Source: MGIIa-L3 sp038150305 (lineage in GTDB: Archaea; Thermoplasmatota; Poseidoniia; Poseidoniales; Poseidoniaceae). Taken from it: a DNA stretch of 6,766 nucleotides. Numbering within the stretch: position 1 is the stretch's first letter; the number at the start of each line of letters is the position of its first letter. The notes beneath the pieces are model-generated. The model was not told the DNA's origin. It saw only the letters and a program-made list of their open reading frames with translations, and did no database searches. Location of the stretch: the NCBI GenBank assembly GCA_038150305.1, contig JAYOTG010000041.1:1-6766 (forward strand). Reading direction: 5' to 3'. Below, piece by piece: positions 1 to 5,140 of this stretch. Position numbers and translations under genes: made by a program.

Positions 1-1
1 C

Positions 2-1174
2 CTCCGAGGTTACCGGGAATCTCGTCTGCTGGTGATGTGGCTGCTGCTGACGTGGGGCCTCAGTTTGGTCCAGTTGCTTCCAGACGGTGCCCGAGGTGCT
101 GCCCTGACCAACCTCGGATCTGGGCTCTACGCCATGGGCATGTACGCTTTCCACCTGCCCGCCGTCGCCTTGGTGGCACTCTGGTGGTCGGATTCCACCG
201 CGCTTCGTGGTGCCGAGGCCTCGCCGAGTTTCTTCGTGGTCGAAGGCGATTCTTGTCCTGCGCGTCCAGTCGCGCTGGGCTTGGTCCTCGTGGTCGTGAT
301 CGGGAGCTTGGCGGCCACGGGCGCCATGACTCGCTTATGGGTCCACGAGGAGACCCTCGCTTTGGCTCCGGGCGACATCCAGGTGGCCGAACACCTCCGT
401 ACTTTGTCCGGCGAAGACGTGGTCTACGCCGAGCAGGCGCCGTGGGGTGAAGCCATGGTGATCGCCGGACTGAACCTGACGGTCGGGGTTGACCTTGGAG
501 CGCATGACGGCCCGACCACGCTGCATGAGCGGGCGACGCAGGCCGTGTTGACCGATGACGTGGCCACCCTCGAGGACCTCGGCGTGACATGGGCCATTTC
601 CAGCCCGCTTGGAGCGCTTGGTTGGGTCTTGGAGCGCTCGCCGTGGTGGGAGGACGTCCACGAGGTCTCCGGTAGCCGGGCGTGGGCCCTTCGTGAGCAA
701 CCGGTGGACGACTTTCTCGGTGCGGCCGTGCTGACCGAGGCATCATGTGCCGGTTCATGCACCATGCGTCCTGATCCTTGGGTTGAACAGCGGTGGTCCG
801 ATCCACACGGGCTGGGTTCGAGTCGTGCGGTCATCGACGCGCCGGCTTCCTCGACGCTGTCCTTTGCGTGGCCGGATGCCGTGAACGATGAGCCTGTGCT
901 CATCTGCCTCCACATCGAACGCATCGGCCCATTGGCTTCAGGCGCCGTTGACCTTGGTTCGTGGTCGGCGGACCTTGCGGGTCCTGCTGGGCACGACCGT
1001 CTGTGCGGTGAAGGTGTGCCCACCGGCAACCTGAACGTGACCTTGGAAGGGGGCGAGAAACCGTGGTTGGACCCCGCCGGTGCTTCCGGTCGAAGCGATC
1101 GTCTGGTCGGTGTTGACGGGCTGAGGATTCACGCCTTGACCTTCTATCTCCCCGCGGCCAAAGCATCAACATGA
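2..1174 (+). CDS. C-terminal part of a multi-pass membrane protein, probably a GT-C-type glycosyltransferase (5' partial)
   Basis: The frame is open from base 2 with no stop, so the gene begins outside the window. The GTG at 32 and ATG at 35 are probably internal codons. Numbering from the codon at base 2 gives 390 residues. Hydrophobic segments lie at about 9-27, 39-62 and 90-112. A soluble region follows at about 115-232; its stretches LAPGDIQVAEHL, DVVYAEQAPWGEA and LGVTWAISSPLGAL resemble the extracytoplasmic domain after the membrane part of Dol-P-Man/ArnT-like (GT39/GT83-type) proteins. The last 135 residues or so look beta-rich and may form a carbohydrate-binding-like sandwich, but I cannot name the fold. 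The stop lies 19 bases before a GT2 glycosyltransferase, which fits a glycan-assembly operon. Catalytic residues would be in the missing N-terminal half, so the family call is an inference. Another polytopic membrane protein with a large exterior domain is possible. Confidence 0.6.
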   Translation, partial: LRGYRESRLLVMWLLLTWGLSLVQLLPDGARGAALTNLGSGLYAMGMYAFHLPAVALVALWWSDSTALRGAEASPSFFVVEGDSCPARPVALGLVLVVVIGSLAATGAMTRLWVHEETLALAPGDIQVAEHLRTLSGEDVVYAEQAPWGEAMVIAGLNLTVGVDLGAHDGPTTLHERATQAVLTDDVATLEDLGVTWAISSPLGALGWVLERSPWWEDVHEVSGSRAWALREQPVDDFLGAAVLTEASCAGSCTMRPDPWVEQRWSDPHGLGSSRAVIDAPASSTLSFAWPDAVNDEPVLICLHIERIGPLASGAVDLGSWSADLAGPAGHDRLCGEGVPTGNLNVTLEGGEKPWLDPAGASGRSDRLVGVDGLRIHALTFYLPAAKAST

Positions 1175-1193
1175 GGTCCGCGAACCGCGGCAC

Positions 1194-1883
1194 ATGCGGG
1201 CCTTGCTGGTGCTGCCGACCCTCAACGAGGAGGCAGGGGTGCGAGGCGTGCTTGAGGACGCGCTCCGGCAGCGTGAGCACTTCGATGTCGTTGTGGTGGA
1301 CGGGCGGAGCGAAGACGCCACTGTGGCTTTGGCTCAGTCAGCGGGTGTTCACGTGCTCCAACAACGCGGACGCGGTAAGGGCGCGGCCATCCGGACCGCC
1401 ATCGACGTCTTTCTCGCTGGCCCTTGGGACGCCCTCGCGATGATCGATGCGGACGGCACCTATGCCGTCGAAGCCTTGGTGGACGTGCTTCCGATGCTCG
1501 ATCAGCATCCCGTCCTCGTCGGCGATCGCCTCCAAGGTCCATTGGAACCCGCTTCGATGGATCGCCTGAATTTCCTCGGCAACCGCTTTCTGAGCGCGGT
1601 GGCTTCCGCCGTGCACCGAACCGATGCAGCAGACGTGTGTTCAGGGTGTTGGGTCATGCGAAGGGGCGTCGTCGAAGGTTTGCGCTTGAACAGCATGGGT
1701 TTCGAGCTTGAGGCGGAACTTTTCGCTTCGCTGGCAGCGATGGGCCATGCGCCGACGTGGGTGCGCATTCCCTACCGAGCGCGCAAGGGCGAAGCGAAGT
1801 TGACGTCCATCCTCGATGGCGTGCGCATCCTCAGAAAACTCGTCGTGCGTCGGGTGATGGAAGCGAGGAAAACGCACCTTTGA
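1194..1883 (+). CDS. GT2 family glycosyltransferase, dolichol-phosphate mannosyltransferase/AglJ-like
   Basis: This 229-residue GT-A enzyme probably moves a sugar from a nucleotide-sugar donor to a polyprenyl (dolichol) phosphate on the cytoplasmic face, supplying membrane glycosyltransferases for protein or lipid glycosylation. Visible motifs are LPTLNEE (7-13, start of the Rossmann-like donor site), VVVDGRSEDAT (33-43), RGRGKGAAIRTA (58-69), MIDADGTY (83-90, the metal-binding DxD), DVCSGCWVMRR (147-157) and GFELEAEL (169-176). A basic IPYRARKGEAKL segment (192-203) matches the acceptor side of DPM1-type enzymes. There is no C-terminal membrane segment, so it is a short DPM1/AglJ-like form and not the DPM1-DPM3-like fusion. 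The ATG at 1194 puts LPTLNEE at the usual distance from the N-terminus. The preceding membrane protein ends 19 bases upstream, so the two are likely co-transcribed. The exact sugar cannot be read from the sequence. Confidence 0.85.
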   Translation: MRALLVLPTLNEEAGVRGVLEDALRQREHFDVVVVDGRSEDATVALAQSAGVHVLQQRGRGKGAAIRTAIDVFLAGPWDALAMIDADGTYAVEALVDVLPMLDQHPVLVGDRLQGPLEPASMDRLNFLGNRFLSAVASAVHRTDAADVCSGCWVMRRGVVEGLRLNSMGFELEAELFASLAAMGHAPTWVRIPYRARKGEAKLTSILDGVRILRKLVVRRVMEARKTHL

Positions 1884-1923
1884 TGCGCCATGGCGTGACC
1901 GAGCAGACAGGACAGTGTTCACG

Positions 1924-2991
1924 ATGCGCGGCGCGGTTGTCCTCGGAGCGTCTGGCCTGGTTGGTCAGCGCCTCCAACAACGTCTGGCCAACCATCCCAT
2001 GTTCAGCTTGCGTGCCGTGGCGGGGTCTCTGCGCACGGCTGGCTTGAACCCCGCTGAGTTGCCTTGGGGGCTTGAAGGCCAGGCTCCTTCGCTGGACCTG
2101 CCGCCGGTTTTGGACGTTCAGGACCCCGGCCTTGTGGAGCACCTGCGCGACCTTGGCGTTTCTTGGGCCTTTTCTGCGGTGCCATCCGACGTGGCCCTGG
2201 CGCTCGAGCCCCGTCTCGTGGACGGGGGAATTCAGGTCTGTTCCAACGCAAGCGCCTACCGACGACGCGCTGACATTCCGCTGGTCATCGCTGACGTGAA
2301 CCCGCATCACCTCCAGACCCGACCTGAGGGTTCTGTGCTGCACGCCTGTGCCACGAACTGCACGCTCATTCCGCTGCTGATGCCCTACCTCGCCCTCCAC
2401 CGGGCCTTCGGGGTGCGCGCCTATGAGGCCACCAGCGAGCAAGCGCGCTCCGGTGCCGGCTACGGATTGCTGCGTGGCGAGGTCCCGTTTTCCTTCGACA
2501 TTCCTGGTGAAGCGGAGAAGACGATGGGGGAATTGACCTGGATTGCAGGTGATCTCCACGAGGGGACGGTACACCCTTCCACCGTTGACGGACAGATGCG
2601 TTGCCAGCGCGTGGATGAGGCCGACGGGCACATCATCGACGTGGTGTTTGAATTGTCGAGTGATGCGACGCTCTCCGAGGTTGAGGCCGTATTGGATGGT
2701 TTCACGACCCACCCTGACGCAGCAGGCTTGCCTTCCGCGCCACAAAACCCGATGATGCGGGTGGAAGGGCCGGTCGTTCGCGAGCAGCACCTTTGGGCCG
2801 ACGGCCTCTCCTTCCCAACGAACGTCGATCCGGCCACTGACCTGCAAGCCGGCATGGCCACGGTGGTCGGTGATGTGCGCATGGACGGTCCACGTCATGT
2901 CCGCCTTCGCTCGCTGTCCCACAACACCGTGCGCGGAGCTGCGGGTGGTCTGGTCTTGTTGGCCGAATTGGCCTCGACGCGATGGTCCTGA
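1924..2991 (+). CDS. asd: Aspartate-semialdehyde dehydrogenase, archaeal/fungal type
   Basis: This enzyme (EC 1.2.1.11) reduces L-4-aspartyl phosphate to L-aspartate-4-semialdehyde with NADPH, the entry to lysine, threonine, methionine and isoleucine synthesis. From the ATG at 1924 (355 residues, typical length) one sees the nucleotide loop GASGLVGQ near the N-terminus, SNASAYR (107-113), the catalytic cysteine in ATNCTL (C146), the substrate segment EQARSGAGY (172-180) and IPGEAEK (193-199). R229 and the catalytic-base histidine H236 lie in the RV-x-GH-like segment, and the C-terminal signature is HNTVRGAAGG (333-342). SGAGY plus HNTVRGAAGG separates it from ArgC/LysY-type acyl-phosphate reductases. 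A GTG at 1915 would add three residues, but the ATG places the Rossmann glycine loop at the normal spacing and lies 12 bases after a weak AGG. The malonyl-CoA reductase paralogues of Sulfolobales share the fold and are the only serious alternative. No other gene of the pathway is visible nearby. Confidence 0.92.
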   Translation: MRGAVVLGASGLVGQRLQQRLANHPMFSLRAVAGSLRTAGLNPAELPWGLEGQAPSLDLPPVLDVQDPGLVEHLRDLGVSWAFSAVPSDVALALEPRLVDGGIQVCSNASAYRRRADIPLVIADVNPHHLQTRPEGSVLHACATNCTLIPLLMPYLALHRAFGVRAYEATSEQARSGAGYGLLRGEVPFSFDIPGEAEKTMGELTWIAGDLHEGTVHPSTVDGQMRCQRVDEADGHIIDVVFELSSDATLSEVEAVLDGFTTHPDAAGLPSAPQNPMMRVEGPVVREQHLWADGLSFPTNVDPATDLQAGMATVVGDVRMDGPRHVRLRSLSHNTVRGAAGGLVLLAELASTRWS

Positions 2992-3041
2992 CCGTCGGAA
3001 TCCCTTCAAACCCCGAGGTGTGTTGACCCCTTGGTGGTGGC

Positions 3042-4151
3042 ATGGGCGTAACGGCGATGATTCCCGACGCGACCATTGGCCAGCTGCTCACTGAGGCCTC
3101 ATCGCGGTGGGGGGTCATTTGGGATGGGGCCGCCAGCAGAACCCGCGTGCTCATGATGATGCCTCGCAAAGAGCGCAAGTTGTACGAAATGCACGGCGAC
3201 ATGGTGGAACACGGTCAACCCGTCATCTCGATCTTCCACCGTCCGCGGGCCGAGGCGCCTTTGTTGCAGGAGCAAGGGTTGGATCCACGCCTTGCGTCCT
3301 TCCTCTTTGTTGACCTCGCGTCCTCCGACCTTGGCTCCTGGCTGCAGCATCTGGTCACGCGAGAAGGTTGGTTGCGCAGCACCGTGGAAGTCCACCCGGT
3401 TCCGTTCACGATGGGCCTGCCAAACCAGCGGAGGTTCGAAATCGAGCGACTGCTCTTGTTCCGTCACCCTGACATCCCCGCCATCGAGCGCTATTACCTT
3501 CCTTTCTCCGTGTCGTCCCTCGCTGGAAAGTGCTACGTGAGCCTGCCCGCTCGCCAAGCCGCTGAACACGCCCGCCAGCAAGCGGAAGTGTTGGGTGTTG
3601 GCCGGCTTGAGCGTCCTGCACCCGAACCCGAGGTTGAAGCGCCAGCGCCTGCGGCGCCCGAACCAGAACCAAGCAGCGATGAGGCTCCATCGGCGGAGGT
3701 CGACGGCCCCGCCGAGCCGAGCATCGACGAGGCGGTTCCTCTCCCGGAAATCGCGCAACCGGACCGGCCAGAGACCTTGCTCGAGAACGTCAGCCGGCGT
3801 GTGGATGAAGCGATCGAGGAAATGGTGGCCGTCGAAGCGGAGACCGTGGCGCTTCCCACGGCTGAGTCCACGCCCTCACCGGCTCCACCGCTGCCTGGCG
3901 ACAGTCCGCCGGAGCCGCAAGCGGCCCTCGACGTCGAGGCTGCTCCACCCGTGCCAGCCGCACCACCGGAGCCTGAGATGTCGCCCATTGAGGCGGAATT
4001 CCGTGCCCTCATTCAGGAGTTGATGGATGCGGGTGTTGAGCCCGGTGACATGATGGATGATCCGCGTTGGGAAGACCTCAACGAGCGTGCCATGGCCGCC
4101 GAATTGAACGCCTGGGCCCTCTTTGTTGAGATGACCGGGCAGCAAGGTTGA
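3042..4151 (+). CDS. Unrecognised protein: globular N-terminus, Pro/Ala/Glu-rich linker, short helical C-terminus
   Basis: I do not recognise this 369-residue protein. Residues 1-185 look like a folded domain, with hydrophobic strands (RVLMMMP, VISIFHRP, ASFLFVDLAS, RLLLFRHP, YYLPFSV), scattered tryptophans and one cysteine (C164). Residues 190-312 form a low-complexity linker dominated by Pro, Ala and Glu, and probably disordered. It is interrupted by a likely amphipathic helix (about 244-266). Residues 313-367 look helical and include EAEFRALIQELMDAG and DPRWEDLNERAMAAELNAWALF. No signal peptide or membrane segment is visible, so it is probably cytoplasmic. GGTGG at 3033-3037 lies 4 bases before the ATG at 3042; the ATG at 3057 is an alternative start. 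It sits 50 bases after asd and 24 bases before the zinc-ribbon gene. Codon use and GC content match its neighbours, so it looks like a real gene. The two-ends-plus-linker design suggests a tether or scaffold, which is inference only. Confidence 0.75.
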   Translation: MGVTAMIPDATIGQLLTEASSRWGVIWDGAASRTRVLMMMPRKERKLYEMHGDMVEHGQPVISIFHRPRAEAPLLQEQGLDPRLASFLFVDLASSDLGSWLQHLVTREGWLRSTVEVHPVPFTMGLPNQRRFEIERLLLFRHPDIPAIERYYLPFSVSSLAGKCYVSLPARQAAEHARQQAEVLGVGRLERPAPEPEVEAPAPAAPEPEPSSDEAPSAEVDGPAEPSIDEAVPLPEIAQPDRPETLLENVSRRVDEAIEEMVAVEAETVALPTAESTPSPAPPLPGDSPPEPQAALDVEAAPPVPAAPPEPEMSPIEAEFRALIQELMDAGVEPGDMMDDPRWEDLNERAMAAELNAWALFVEMTGQQG

Positions 4152-4175
4152 AGCCGAACACGCCCACGTCTTCGC

Positions 4176-4364
4176 ATGGGATTCTGCATCAACTGCGGTC
4201 AGCAGCATCCTGACAACATCCGGTTCTGCCGCTTTTGTGGCGCACAACAACCCGGCGAACAACTGGTCGCACGGCTCCGTGCTGAAGCCGAACAAATCCG
4301 CATCATCATGCAGCAAATGCAGGCCCAGCAAGGCTACGGCCAAGGCCAACCACCGCGCTGGTGA
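4176..4364 (+). CDS. Small double-CxxC zinc-ribbon protein
   Basis: This 62-residue protein begins with a compact zinc ribbon. Two knuckles, CINCG (C4, C7) and CRFCG (C18, C21), supply four cysteine ligands in the spacing common to the generic zinc-ribbon (zf-ribbon/DZR) family. The rest is a charged, Gln-rich helix with repeated methionines (residues about 28-51: EQLVARLRAEAEQIRIIM and onward) that could mediate oligomer or partner contacts. The tail is Gly/Gln/Pro-rich. The ATG at 4176 is 24 bases after the preceding stop. The stop codon overlaps the GTG start of the methyltransferase by 4 bases (GTGA), which suggests translational coupling. The family is too generic to give a function. A role as adaptor or partner of the adjacent enzyme is inferred from position only. 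Confidence 0.8.
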   Translation: MGFCINCGQQHPDNIRFCRFCGAQQPGEQLVARLRAEAEQIRIIMQQMQAQQGYGQGQPPRW

Positions 4365-4981
4365 ATCACGTGCGCCTTCGGCATCTGGCGATGCGGCTCT
4401 CTTCCCTTGAGCCGCACCCCATGGAACGCTCAGATCTGGAGCAGTACGCGACTGAGGGCAACCTCGCCGCGGAATGGTTGGCGGTCATGGCCGCCTTTGG
4501 CGACCTTGACGGCCGTGCCGTGGTCGACGTTGGAGCGGGAAACGGCATCCTCGGACTGGGCGCGCTGATGCTCGGTGCAACCGTTGTTCGCCTCATTGAG
4601 GCCGACCCTTCCGTGGCCGAGGTGGCTGAGCGAAACGCGGCAGAGGTCGGGGCCGAGGTCGACGTGTTGGTGCACGCCGTGCAGGCCGCCGAGGATCTTG
4701 GTTCCGTTGTCGGAGCGGTTCTGGTCAGCAATCCGCCATGGGGCGTGCAAACCACAGGAGCGGACCGGCCGATCCTCGAAGCGATGTTCACCAGCGAAGC
4801 AGAGGTGATTCACCTCATGCATCATGCCGACGCAGGCCATGTGGAAGCCCTCGCGGCAAGCCATGGATGGCACGCTGAGGACGTTCTCCGCGCCCCGTTT
4901 CGATTGCCGCTCGTTCATGCGCATCAGCGCAGCGGACGGCGCGACACCGAGGTGCTTTGCCGGCGTTTCACGCGTGTTTGA
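4361..4981 (+). CDS. METTL5-like RNA N6-adenine methyltransferase (COG2263 predicted RNA methylase)
   Basis: This 206-residue class I SAM-dependent methyltransferase resembles METTL5, which makes m6A in the small-subunit rRNA of eukaryotes; archaeal relatives are annotated as predicted RNA methylases. The family-specific N-terminal LEQYATEGNLAAEWL segment (26-40) matches the LEQY-T-x-x-x-AA block of METTL5. Motif I is VVDVGAGNGILGLGA (54-68, SAM binding). An acidic E80-A-D82 after strand 2 would hold the SAM ribose. The catalytic NPPW (124-127) is in SNPPWGVQTTGADR, compared with NPPFGT...KG-D in METTL5. The C-terminal VIHLMHHADAGHVE and FRLPLVHAHQRS-x-x-DTEV stretches match the SLHK and LP-x-x-x-FH-x-x-x family blocks. 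The GTG start at 4361 overlaps the upstream stop; an ATG at 4391 is possible but would leave little sequence ahead of the LEQY block. As I recall, COG2263 genes often neighbour csl4 in archaea, which agrees with this order. The exact target nucleotide is not shown here. Confidence 0.87.
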   Translation: MNHVRLRHLAMRLSSLEPHPMERSDLEQYATEGNLAAEWLAVMAAFGDLDGRAVVDVGAGNGILGLGALMLGATVVRLIEADPSVAEVAERNAAEVGAEVDVLVHAVQAAEDLGSVVGAVLVSNPPWGVQTTGADRPILEAMFTSEAEVIHLMHHADAGHVEALAASHGWHAEDVLRAPFRLPLVHAHQRSGRRDTEVLCRRFTRV

Positions 4982-5026
4982 GGGAGGAACGCATTGAAAA
5001 GGAGGGTCCGAGAGGCCCTGACGCGG

Positions 5027-5036
5027 NNNNNNNNNN
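5027..5036. other. Assembly gap (10 N)
   Basis: Ten consecutive N sit between the methyltransferase and csl4. A round ten is a conventional scaffold placeholder, so the true gap size is unknown and no reading frame should be carried through it. A frame opening at TTG 4994, after GGGAGG at 4982-4987, runs through the N block into csl4. Its translation between the gap and 5140 is Gly/Pro/Arg filler with no resemblance to a Csl4 N-terminus. Missing sequence could include a tRNA gene, a small gene or the csl4 promoter. Confidence 0.97.
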
Positions 5037-5130
5037 GGGGGCGCGGGCGGAGGTGCCCGAGTGGGGGCGGCCCCCCCGGTTTGACCCGGCGGGGCCGCCA
5101 GGCCCTGCCGCCGCCCCGGGGCCCCCCACG
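5037..5130. other. Extremely GC-rich low-confidence stretch beside the gap, with a class II tRNA-like 5' segment
   Basis: 83 of these 94 bases are G or C, with runs of up to seven C, far above the surrounding genes. Within it, 5047-5064 reads GCGGAGGTGCCCGAGTGG. This matches the acceptor 5' strand, T8-G9 and start of the D arm of a tRNA-Ser/Leu-type gene. A GGTTTGACCC stretch (5078-5087) resembles a damaged T-arm, and GCCA occurs at 5097-5100. No anticodon arm can be placed, and the acceptor strands do not pair, so this is not an intact tRNA. It may be a badly read or misassembled tRNA edge, or merely poor sequence. Confidence 0.4.
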
Positions 5131-5140
5131 ACGTGATTTC

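Noticed and set aside
1886..1895. 10-base perfect palindrome CGCCATGGCG between the GT2 gene and asd
   Set aside because: Palindromes of this length are expected at this GC content; there is no second copy and no promoter-like AT-rich sequence near it.
1883..2047. Small + strand frame starting ATG 1883, overlapping the GT2 stop, with two CxxC pairs
   Set aside because: It lies mostly inside asd in another frame. The cysteine pairs are probably coincidental, and it has no typical zinc-ribbon spacing or glycine residues.
5047..5100. Intact tRNA gene
   Set aside because: Only about 54 bases separate the candidate 5' end from GCCA, the acceptor strands do not pair, and no anticodon arm can be drawn. 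It is kept only as a possible damaged edge.
4994..5140. N-terminal extension of csl4 from TTG 4994, behind a good GGGAGG
   Set aside because: The frame is carried only by a 10-N placeholder. The residues are Pro/Gly/Arg filler, and Csl4 homology starts just after ATG 5141.
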